The notes below the pieces were generated by a model. The model worked only from the letters and a program-made list of their open reading frames with translations, did not search any database and had not been told where the DNA came from. This document shows positions 26,563-34,009 of a stretch of 64,000 nt of DNA, piece by piece; the stretch's first letter is position 1; every line of letters begins with the position of its first letter. The DNA is from GCA-2737665 sp044344795 (GTDB taxonomy: Bacteria > Bacteroidota > Bacteroidia > Palsa-965): contig JBIJCF010000007.1 in NCBI GenBank assembly GCA_044344795.1, positions 1 through 64,000 of the forward strand. Direction: 5' to 3'. Both the position numbers and the translations under genes were made by a program.

Positions 26563-28413
26563 TTAAAACGACCAGTAATCGTTCATCACACGTTGCAAAT
26601 ACGCTTGACCACGTTTACCCAATTGCAACGAATCCGAAGGTTGTACAAACTTCTTGTGATCTACACGACCATCCACCCACCACGTGATGTAACGATCAGG
26701 CTCAATCCATCCCATGCCTTCTTCAAATGCAAAAAATGCAAAGTGCTTCGTCGTGCGATTAAAAACATCTTTACTGTATACGTAGTCTTTTGAAGGCAAC
26801 TGCAATTGTGTAAGTAACGTTGTCGCTAAATCTGTTTGAGAAACTGTTTCAGCATAATTCCAACCTCGGTACTCAGGCTTCAGCACCTCACCAAAAAGCA
26901 ACATCGGAATACGACGATATCTTGGATCGTTAAAGGCCCAGTTCTTCGGCGAATTGTGACTGTGATCGGAAACGAAAACAAACAAGGTATTATTATACCA
27001 AGGTTGCTTCTTAGCATCATGAATAAACTCCTTGAGACAACGATCAACATACAACACAGAGTTGATGTAATCTTTTTCCTTCCCGCCCCAATTCAATTCG
27101 TGCTTCATGGGAAAATCGAATGGACCATGCGAACTTAATGTAAACATTGCCGCAAAAAATGGCTGTGTAGTTCCTTTTAACTCGTGCAATTGGCGACGAA
27201 ATAAATATTCATCTGCAACACCCAGTTTACCTTGAGGAATGGAATCATCGAAATCATCGCCCTCAATTATTTTATCAAATTCGTTGAAGTACATGTACGA
27301 TCTTATGTTACCATAACTCAGCTGTCCACCGAATAAAAATGAACTTCTGTAGCCTGCTTTTTTAAGTTCCTTGTTAATGCAGGGCAACTTCGGATACTTA
27401 TTCGATTGTGTGATAATTGAAGTTCTTGGTTGGGCAGGAAAACCTGAAAATACTGCAGCCATACCTTGATCGGACAATCCGCCACTAGCGTAACAATCAC
27501 TAAACAGTATTCCATGTTGCGCAATTGAATCGAAGAACGGAGTTATACTATCATAGCCACCACACGATTTTACCAAATCTGCCGACCAACTTTCAAGCAC
27601 CACCAATACAATATTCGGACGTTGCACACTCAACACCGAAAGTGTTGAATCAGGATTATTAGTATACAACGAATCGACAATTGTATCGGCTTCTTCATTC
27701 TTCATAAATGCGTAAGGCTCACCACCTTTTGCATTCTCCAAAATACTTGCCGCAAGATGAAAAGCAGAATTTACCGAAGTGAGATTTAGTGCATTATTAT
27801 TGGAATAATAGGCATCACTTACGTTAGCAGGAATTTGTTGAATACCGCCACGAATAGCCAACATCAATAGCGGGGGCATCAGCAATGTGGTCACCACAGG
27901 CTTCCACCACGGAGCTCGTGGTAAAATGTCTTCCGGATGGACGCGACGGTTGTATAAACGAATACCAAAAAATGAAAATGCAATAACTGCAGGAATTCCG
28001 AGACCCAACTGCCACCACGATGCAGTGTGTATAACTTCAAGAGGATTACCCAAGAACCAAATAGCTTTAAAAGTAAGCTTGTGATGCCATTCATCGTACA
28101 CAGGTAATTCACCTATTGTGATCCATCCCAAGATAATAATCCAAAGTGCAGTAAATACTTTAGCTAACGTCAACCAAATTTGTTGTTGCGTCCACATGTG
28201 AACAACTACCATAAGCCAAGGTAGCGTTATGAAATAGGCAGACATGGATGTATCGAGATATAATCCGTAAACAAAAGAAGCTACGGCTTCCAACACGCCT
28301 GCGCTCCACCATTCTTCGATATTCCACAACAGAAATATCAAACGCACGACTGCGAATAAGAATAACCACAGCAGGTAAAGACGAAAGAAAAATCGAAATG
28401 CAGGAAATTGCAT
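26563..28413 (-). CDS. LtaS-like sulfatase-superfamily membrane protein
   Basis: A 616-aa protein with five N-terminal transmembrane helices (to about residue 205) and a periplasmic sulfatase-fold domain, the architecture of lipoteichoic-acid-synthase-like phosphoglycerol/phosphoethanolamine transferases. Domain landmarks: NIVLVVLESWSADL (metal ligand Glu), FFDSIAQHGILFSDCYASGG, SGFPAQP, and FVFVSDHSH near the end (Asp/His metal ligands). Relatives carry a Thr nucleophile before the DxG motif; here it reads LSDQG, so Ser may take that role. It starts 2 bases after the rpe stop, so the two share a transcript. The target lipid or glycan is unknown. Confidence 0.88.
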   Translation of the reverse strand: MQFPAFRFFFRLYLLWLFLFAVVRLIFLLWNIEEWWSAGVLEAVASFVYGLYLDTSMSAYFITLPWLMVVVHMWTQQQIWLTLAKVFTALWIIILGWITIGELPVYDEWHHKLTFKAIWFLGNPLEVIHTASWWQLGLGIPAVIAFSFFGIRLYNRRVHPEDILPRAPWWKPVVTTLLMPPLLMLAIRGGIQQIPANVSDAYYSNNNALNLTSVNSAFHLAASILENAKGGEPYAFMKNEEADTIVDSLYTNNPDSTLSVLSVQRPNIVLVVLESWSADLVKSCGGYDSITPFFDSIAQHGILFSDCYASGGLSDQGMAAVFSGFPAQPRTSIITQSNKYPKLPCINKELKKAGYRSSFLFGGQLSYGNIRSYMYFNEFDKIIEGDDFDDSIPQGKLGVADEYLFRRQLHELKGTTQPFFAAMFTLSSHGPFDFPMKHELNWGGKEKDYINSVLYVDRCLKEFIHDAKKQPWYNNTLFVFVSDHSHNSPKNWAFNDPRYRRIPMLLFGEVLKPEYRGWNYAETVSQTDLATTLLTQLQLPSKDYVYSKDVFNRTTKHFAFFAFEEGMGWIEPDRYITWWVDGRVDHKKFVQPSDSLQLGKRGQAYLQRVMNDYWSF

Positions 28414-28414
28414 T

Positions 28415-29062
28415 TTACCCTTTAATTAATCGGATAGCATCATGACGATCAGGAGCACCGAACACAGCGTTACCGGCAACTACTACGTTTGCTCCGGCTT
28501 GTTCTAATGCACGTGCATTGGAAGGATCTACACCTCCGTCCACTTGAATCAATGTAGCAAGTTGCTTCTCGCTAATCATCTTCTTCAATGCACTTACCTT
28601 TTGTAACGTATGCGGAATAAATTTTTGTCCTCCGAAACCGGGATTTACGCTCATCAACAACACCATATCCAATTCATGAATAATGTCTTCCAGCACATGA
28701 ACAGGCGTATGTGGATTCAATACCACACTCGCTTTCATTCCTAACGATTTAATATTTTGAATGGTGCGGTGTAAGTGTGTGCACACTTCATAATGCACAG
28801 AACACATATACGTATTATATTTCGCAAATTCCGGCAAATACTTATCCGGATCTACAATCATCAAATGCACATCAAGCGGCTTGAGTGCTTCTAGTTGCAA
28901 TGTTTTCATGATCGGAAAGCCGAAAGAAATATTGGGCACGAAAACACCGTCCATCACATCGACATGAAACCAATCCGCAGCAGAATTATTGACAAATTCA
29001 ATATCCTGTGACAACTTACCGAAATCGGCTGATAATAAAGAAGGCGCTACAAGTAATGACAT
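28415..29062 (-). CDS. rpe: ribulose-phosphate 3-epimerase
   Basis: Interconverts ribulose-5-phosphate and xylulose-5-phosphate in the pentose phosphate pathway. TIM-barrel of 215 aa with family motifs: LLSADFGKL, HVDVMDGVFVPNISFG (33-48, with metal-binding His and Asp), DVHLMI, LMSVNPGFGGQKF and QVDGGV. Full length. It is followed without a gap by the LtaS-like gene; there is no obvious metabolic reason for the pairing. Confidence 0.97.
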   Translation of the reverse strand: MSLLVAPSLLSADFGKLSQDIEFVNNSAADWFHVDVMDGVFVPNISFGFPIMKTLQLEALKPLDVHLMIVDPDKYLPEFAKYNTYMCSVHYEVCTHLHRTIQNIKSLGMKASVVLNPHTPVHVLEDIIHELDMVLLMSVNPGFGGQKFIPHTLQKVSALKKMISEKQLATLIQVDGGVDPSNARALEQAGANVVVAGNAVFGAPDRHDAIRLIKG

Positions 29063-29113
29063 GTGATTATAAATTGGCTGATAAAGTTACGCAAGGCAAT
29101 CGGAGTTATAACA

Positions 29114-29143
29114 AAAGAGGCTGTCTTTTCGGACAGCCTCTTT
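29114..29143 (-). terminator. intrinsic terminator of the DUF2341/T9SS gene
   Basis: 12 perfect pairs, AAAGAGGCTGTC / GACAGCCTCTTT, with a 6-nt loop; a short T-run on the minus strand. It lies between the end of the T9SS gene and the rpe promoter. Confidence 0.8.
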
Positions 29144-29160
29144 ATTATGCAAATGCTAAT

Positions 29161-31620
29161 TTATTCTGACTTTAATAATTTAATGGTTGTTTGCGGTGTT
29201 TGCAAGAAATAGAAACCGTTGCTCCAAGCAGCAGTATTTAATTCCGTGCGCCCGCTCATCAATTGCAACTGAGTAATTACACGACCATCAGCAGCATAAA
29301 TAATTATAGTTACAGGTTCACTGCCGTTATTAATCAAATTCACTGATTGATTAAATGGTACAGGATAAACTTCCAGTACAGCAACACCTGCATTTTCTTC
29401 GACACCTACACATGCGTTCACCTGAATAGCAACACCGTCAGTATTTGTACAACCGTTGGCGTCAGTAAACGTGTAAGTTAAACTTGGTGTACCAATTCCA
29501 ACTGAAGGGTCGAAAGCATTTCCGCTAACACCCGGACCCGACCACGTTCCACCTGCAGGTGTACCGTTTAATGTGACGTTCGCATCATCTAAACACACTG
29601 TTGTAGCTGCAGCGCTTGCAGTAACAATCGGCAAAGCATTTAATGTAACTGCAATAGTATCCGTAGCGGAACAACCGTTATTATCAGTTACAGTAACGAA
29701 ATAAATCCCCGTCGCTAGTGCAGCAACTTGCTGTGTTGTATCACCGGTGCTCCACAAATACGTTGCACCCGGATTTTGCGCATTCATGATAACCGCATCA
29801 CCGCACACTGTTGTATCTGCACCTAAATCAACAATAGGATTTGCATTGAAGCTGATAGCAATGGTATCGCTGTTCACACATCCATTAGTATCCGTCACTG
29901 TCACAAAGTAAGTTCCTGCGCTCGTAGTAGTAATAGTTTGTGTCGTATCACCTGAATTCCACACGTACATCGCACCGGCAACTTGAGGATCAAGAGTAAC
30001 CGTTCCTTGACAAGTGTTGATATCAGCTCCTAAATTCGCTGCAGGCAACGCATTCGCAATAACCATTACAGAATCCATGTTCACACAACCGTTCGCGTCA
30101 GTACCCATAACGGTGAAATAGCCTGTTTGATTTACGGAATAAGGTGTATTATCAATAATTCCATTGCTCCAAACGTAAGTTAATGCGCCACCACCGTTAA
30201 AAATTACGGAGTCGCCGATACATACTGCGTTAGCACTTGCCGCTGCGGTAACAACAGGTAAAGCATTTACGGTTATGGTTTGACCAACCGCTGCTGAATC
30301 TGCACATCCGTTGGTATTCGTTTTAATGTAATTGTAAAGACCGGCAACAGTTGCTTGATAAGTAGTTGCGGTCGCTCCAACAATTGCATTACCATTCAAG
30401 AACCACTGACCTGTTCCTCCGGTAGTTGCAGTCAACAAAGCACTATCTCCCGAACAGATGGTAGAAGACGATGCTGTAATGCTCACTGTCGGAGTAGTGT
30501 TAACCGTTACGGCAACTGTTGTTGAAGCAGTTGATGTACACGCATCGGTGATCGTCACCGTATAAGTAGTTGTTGCGCCCGGTGCAGCGTTAGTTGTACT
30601 TGCAGATGGATTAGCTAATGATGCAGAAGGAGTCCATGAATAGGTGTAAGGCCCTACACCACCTGAACCAACAGCCGATAATGAAGTTGAATCACCGCTA
30701 CAGATCACAGAATTAGAGACGATTGCAGCAACAGAAGGTGCAACAAAAGAACCAACCGCAACTGTTGGCGTAGCTGGAAGTCCGTTATTACGTGTGAAAT
30801 ACCACATATCCGGATAACCGTAGTGATAATTAGAAAGTACGTTCGTAGGGAATGTATTCTGAGTGCACGAATTGCAGTAACGCATATCCAAATACGTTAA
30901 GTGCTGACCGATTTGACTAGACGTACCGAAATAGTAACCATCGGAAGCACCCTGATATAATTGTAGCGAATACTGCTGAGCAGCAACAAGACGAATTGGG
31001 TTGGTCAACGCACCGTAACTGTATTGCGCAGCAGGACCACTCACTTGAGTTTGCGCAATGATAGCCTGTGTTGTTTGATTAAATAAAGTAACATAGCGTG
31101 TCGTACCATTAGGCTCACGCTTACCGAAGTGCGTAACAATCAAATCTTCGTTAGGAGAAAAACGGAAACCACGCTGGGAATTCGTTGCACCACCGGCACC
31201 ACCTGAGGCAACGCTATCCGTAGAAGAGTGGGGGCCGAAGAAAGTTCCCGGCACAGCTGATACGGCCGTGGCTGCACTATTACCGTAATACAAGAATATT
31301 CGCTTGGTCGCATTGGCCGGCAAAGTATCTACCTTAACCCAAATCAAAGTATTGGCTGTATTAATGCCGGATTCGATCCAGTAATTATACAACGTAGAGC
31401 CGGAACAATTATTACCAAATCGAATGTCCGCTCCATTGGATTGCATTTGTCCAGCCCCAATAGGAACAGCGGTATTAACAGTTATCCCAACCTGATAGTT
31501 GGTTACTTGTACGCCATTGGGATTTGTAATATCAAGGGGGACAACAAAAGACCAACCGGCAGGCTGTGCGACAGCAAATAACGAACTGCACGCAGCAAGA
31601 AGTGTAAAAATATGTTTCAT
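29161..31620 (-). CDS. DUF2341 and Ig-like repeat protein with T9SS sorting domain
   Basis: Large surface protein, 819 aa from ATG 31620, where the signal peptide MKHIFTLLAACSSLFAVAQ begins (the frame is open to 31680). Residues about 20-125 form a DUF2341 domain (QSNGADIRFGNNCSGSTLY, YYWIES-like, KRIFLYYGN). The middle has several PKD/Ig-like repeats of roughly 75-80 residues, each with CSGDS or DTTQ and YFVTVTDxNGC, and cysteines at each end. The C-terminus (LEVYPVPFNQSVNLI, YAADGRVITQL) is a T9SS type A sorting domain. Adhesin-like function is inferred from architecture only. Confidence 0.87.
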   Translation of the reverse strand: MKHIFTLLAACSSLFAVAQPAGWSFVVPLDITNPNGVQVTNYQVGITVNTAVPIGAGQMQSNGADIRFGNNCSGSTLYNYWIESGINTANTLIWVKVDTLPANATKRIFLYYGNSAATAVSAVPGTFFGPHSSTDSVASGGAGGATNSQRGFRFSPNEDLIVTHFGKREPNGTTRYVTLFNQTTQAIIAQTQVSGPAAQYSYGALTNPIRLVAAQQYSLQLYQGASDGYYFGTSSQIGQHLTYLDMRYCNSCTQNTFPTNVLSNYHYGYPDMWYFTRNNGLPATPTVAVGSFVAPSVAAIVSNSVICSGDSTSLSAVGSGGVGPYTYSWTPSASLANPSASTTNAAPGATTTYTVTITDACTSTASTTVAVTVNTTPTVSITASSSTICSGDSALLTATTGGTGQWFLNGNAIVGATATTYQATVAGLYNYIKTNTNGCADSAAVGQTITVNALPVVTAAASANAVCIGDSVIFNGGGALTYVWSNGIIDNTPYSVNQTGYFTVMGTDANGCVNMDSVMVIANALPAANLGADINTCQGTVTLDPQVAGAMYVWNSGDTTQTITTTSAGTYFVTVTDTNGCVNSDTIAISFNANPIVDLGADTTVCGDAVIMNAQNPGATYLWSTGDTTQQVAALATGIYFVTVTDNNGCSATDTIAVTLNALPIVTASAAATTVCLDDANVTLNGTPAGGTWSGPGVSGNAFDPSVGIGTPSLTYTFTDANGCTNTDGVAIQVNACVGVEENAGVAVLEVYPVPFNQSVNLINNGSEPVTIIIYAADGRVITQLQLMSGRTELNTAAWSNGFYFLQTPQTTIKLLKSE

Positions 31621-31648
31621 GGTATAAAGGTTTGGACCGTGAAGATAC

Positions 31649-31672
31649 AAAAAAAGGGCCTGAAGCCCTTTT
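31649..31672 (-). terminator. intrinsic terminator of the pirin gene
   Basis: On the minus strand AAAAGGGC / GCCCTTTT with a 5-nt loop and following T-run, 24 bases past the pirin stop. Confidence 0.85.
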
Positions 31673-31695
31673 CTGTTCATATCTATGAATCAAAC

Positions 31696-32547
31696 CTAGT
31701 TCATAGGTACTTCCATGAGCAACACAAAAGCATCAGCATCAGCCTTCACTTCAAATGATGATACATCAACAATTCCCATTCCGTCTCGAGCATTCAATTT
31801 TACTTCACCTATGGTTACAGATCCGCTTATGACGAATACATAAACGCCGTTGCCACTCTTATTGATTTTGTATTCCGCTGTTTTCCCTGTGCTCCATTCG
31901 CCCCAATGAAACCAAGCATCCTGATGAATCCAAACAACGGCATCATCAGCATTGGGTGACAATATTTGCTGCCAGGTATTATTGCGATCTTCCGGCTTGA
32001 AGGTCAGCTGATCATACCGAGGTGCGACATTACGTTTGTTCGGAAACAACCAAATCTGCAAGAACTTCACCTGCTGATCGGCATTCTTGTTGTATTCGCT
32101 ATGTCGGATACCTGTACCGGCGCTCATCACCTGAACATCGTTTTGACGAATCACCGCAACATTGCCCATGGAATCTTTATGTTCCAGATCACCACTCAAC
32201 GGAATGGAAATAATTTCCATATTGTCGTGTGGGTGCGAACCAAAGCCCATTCCCGGTGCTACATGATCATCATTAAGCACACGCAAAACACCAAAGTGCA
32301 TGCGTTCCGGATTGTAATACTGCGCAAAGCTGAACGTGTGATACGAATTCAACCAACCGTGATTGGCATGTCCGCGCGTGTCTGCACGGTGAATGATGAC
32401 GTTTTTCATGGTTTCTCCTTTTGTTGCCGGAATATGATTAAAACCAACTTCCTTCTGTTCGTCCTGCGCTGCGCTGATTACAGGAATACCGGCTGCTACT
32501 ACGCCTGCTCCTAGCAAACTCCTTTTGACAAATTCTTTGCGATCCAT
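31696..32547 (-). CDS. pirin family protein with a Tat-like leader
   Basis: A bicupin pirin (283 aa). The core starts about residue 46 with MKNVIIHRADTRGHANHGW, and the metal-binding cupin motif SHPHDNMEI follows. C-terminal cupin is weaker. Ahead of the core is an unusual leader, MDRKEFVKRSLLGAGVVAAG, resembling Bacteroidota Tat-type signals (KR rather than RR), so the protein may be exported, unlike most pirins. I start at ATG 32547 since the leader begins there. Enzymatic activity (quercetin dioxygenase-like) is possible but not shown by sequence. A complete promoter with a palindrome lies just upstream. Confidence 0.87.
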   Translation of the reverse strand: MDRKEFVKRSLLGAGVVAAGIPVISAAQDEQKEVGFNHIPATKGETMKNVIIHRADTRGHANHGWLNSYHTFSFAQYYNPERMHFGVLRVLNDDHVAPGMGFGSHPHDNMEIISIPLSGDLEHKDSMGNVAVIRQNDVQVMSAGTGIRHSEYNKNADQQVKFLQIWLFPNKRNVAPRYDQLTFKPEDRNNTWQQILSPNADDAVVWIHQDAWFHWGEWSTGKTAEYKINKSGNGVYVFVISGSVTIGEVKLNARDGMGIVDVSSFEVKADADAFVLLMEVPMN

Positions 32548-32572
32548 GGTTATCGTGTTTTGAATTCGAACA

Positions 32573-32603
32573 CAAATATATGTATATACATACATTATTC
32601 AAA
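32573..32603 (-). promoter_or_regulatory. promoter of the pirin gene with a 14-bp palindrome
   Basis: TTTG (32600-32603), a 19-bp spacer and TATATTTG (32573-32580), close to the ideal Bacteroidota arrangement. A perfect palindrome TATGTATATACATA (32579-32592) overlaps the -7 box edge and the spacer, a likely operator. Confidence 0.65.
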
Positions 32604-32613
32604 ATAAAAAGTA

Positions 32614-32811
32614 TTACAGTTTAATTCCGACGATACAATCATCATCTACTTGCTCCAATTCACCTTTCAAGGCACGGAATTGTTCATGCAGCACATTCTC
32701 TTGATCGCTCATCGCTAACGCGCGAGAATTCACTAGCAACTGTTGTAAGGTTTTGTACTTAAACTTCGTTCCTTTCCTGCCACCAAATTGATCTGCATGG
32801 CCAATTGTGAA
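32614..32811 (-). pseudogene. C-terminal remnant of a SpoIIE-type PP2C phosphatase
   Basis: About 66 codons without a start ATG, ending in TAA at 32614-32616. The translation contains ADQFGGRKGTKFKYKTLQQL, then a helix and GELEQVDDDCIVGIKL. This is the conserved end of Bacteroidota SpoIIE phosphatases: the intact protein at 52923-54899 ends with DQFGGEKSKK..., DQVDDVCVAGIRLH. Upstream the homology stops in an A-run; the usual TDG reads TIG. The rest of the gene is missing, so it is a truncated fossil. It is absent from long-frame views because it lacks an initiator codon. Confidence 0.75.
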
Positions 32812-32850
32812 AAAAAATATAGTATAATAAGACTTTAGCTGATATGCTAT

Positions 32851-32874
32851 AAAAAAACCGCCCCGAAAGGCGGT
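32851..32874 (-). terminator. intrinsic terminator of rpoD
   Basis: On the minus strand ACCGCC / GGCGGT, 6 pairs and a 6-nt loop, followed by seven T. It lies 20 bases after the sigma factor stop. Confidence 0.9.
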
Positions 32875-32893
32875 CCAGATCTGTTCGACTCAA

Positions 32894-33763
32894 TTAACCC
32901 AGATAAGTCTTCAACAACTTACTTCTTGAAGTATGCTTCAATCTTCGGATAGCTTTCTCCTTAATTTGACGTACCCGCTCACGCGTTAAATCAAAGCGTT
33001 CGCCAATTTCTTCCAGCGTCAAAGCATGTGCACCGTTCAAACCGAAGTACAACCGCACAACATCTGCTTCACGTGCAGTAAGCGTAGATAAAGCGCGTTC
33101 AATTTCCTTACGCAACGACTCGCTAATCAATGTGTTTTCCGGGCTCGGCATGTCGTCGCTTTGCATCACATCGTACATGTTGCTCGTGTTTTCATCACCG
33201 GTAGCAAGTGGCGCATCCATAGAAACATGGCGTCCCGTATTACGCATCGCCTCTTTAATATCTTCCGGAGACAACTCTAGAGCCGATGCAATTTCATCCG
33301 CACTCGGCTCGCGCTCAAACTCCTGTTCTAAGCGTGCAAATGTCTTGTTGATCTTATTAATAGAACCAATCTTGTTCAACGGTAAACGCACGATACGAGA
33401 CTGTTCCGCCAAAGCCTGCAGAATCGATTGACGAATCCACCAAACTGCATAAGAAATGAATTTAAAACCGCGTGTTTCATCAAAGCGTTGAGCCGCTTTA
33501 ATCAAACCGAGATTGCCTTCGTTAATCAAGTCGGGCAAACTCAATCCCTGATTCTGATATTGTTTAGAAACAGAAACTACGAAACGCAAGTTGGCATTCA
33601 CCAATTTGGTTAACGCGGCCTGATCTCCTTGTTTAATTCTACGCGCAAGATCCACTTCTTCCTCCGCCGTAATAAGGTCCACGCGACCAATTTCCTGCAA
33701 ATACTTGTCAAGCGATGCGGTTTCACGGTTGGTGACCTGTTTCGAAATTTTTAACTGACGCAT
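32894..33763 (-). CDS. rpoD: primary RNA polymerase sigma factor (SigA type, Bacteroidota short form)
   Basis: Directs RNA polymerase to housekeeping promoters. Regions 1.2 (SLDKYLQEIGRVDLITAEEE), 2 (NLRFVVSVSKQY, LPDLINEGNLGLIKAAQRFD, SYAVWWIRQSI), 3 and 4 (TLEEIGERFDLTRERVRQIK) are all present. At 289 aa it lacks the long N-terminal extension of other phyla, as expected in Bacteroidota, where it recognises -33 TTTG / -7 TAnnTTTG boxes like those seen in this window. I start at ATG 33763, since the 22 upstream codons are not family-like. Confidence 0.95.
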   Translation of the reverse strand: MRQLKISKQVTNRETASLDKYLQEIGRVDLITAEEEVDLARRIKQGDQAALTKLVNANLRFVVSVSKQYQNQGLSLPDLINEGNLGLIKAAQRFDETRGFKFISYAVWWIRQSILQALAEQSRIVRLPLNKIGSINKINKTFARLEQEFEREPSADEIASALELSPEDIKEAMRNTGRHVSMDAPLATGDENTSNMYDVMQSDDMPSPENTLISESLRKEIERALSTLTAREADVVRLYFGLNGAHALTLEEIGERFDLTRERVRQIKEKAIRRLKHTSRSKLLKTYLG

Positions 33764-33961
33764 TCTATGGGTTTTTCTGTGTGTTACTATTTGATAAATG
33801 ATGGATTTTAGTCGCTTAACGCATACCAATTGAAAAGGTTACAAAATTTACGGAAACGTTTTAAAATAAAGCATTCGCCAAACACAATAAAATGAAGCAT
33901 TTCACGGAAACAAAAATCAGACCAAGCCAATAGAACCGCCTTTTCGCAAGGTTTTGAGCAT

Positions 33962-33996
33962 AAAAAAATCCCGTCCTTTTGAGACGGGATTTTTTT
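33962..33996 (-). terminator. intrinsic terminator of pnp
   Basis: On the minus strand ATCCCGTC / GACGGGAT, 8 perfect pairs with a 7-nt loop, then a run of T. Confidence 0.92.
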
Positions 33997-34009
33997 CAGT
34001 TTTAGGAAA

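Noticed and set aside
29161..31620. Spaced DNA similarity across the adhesin gene, considered as a CRISPR or tandem array
   Set aside because: It reflects protein-level PKD/Ig-like repeats in frame, with diverged DNA; no spacers.
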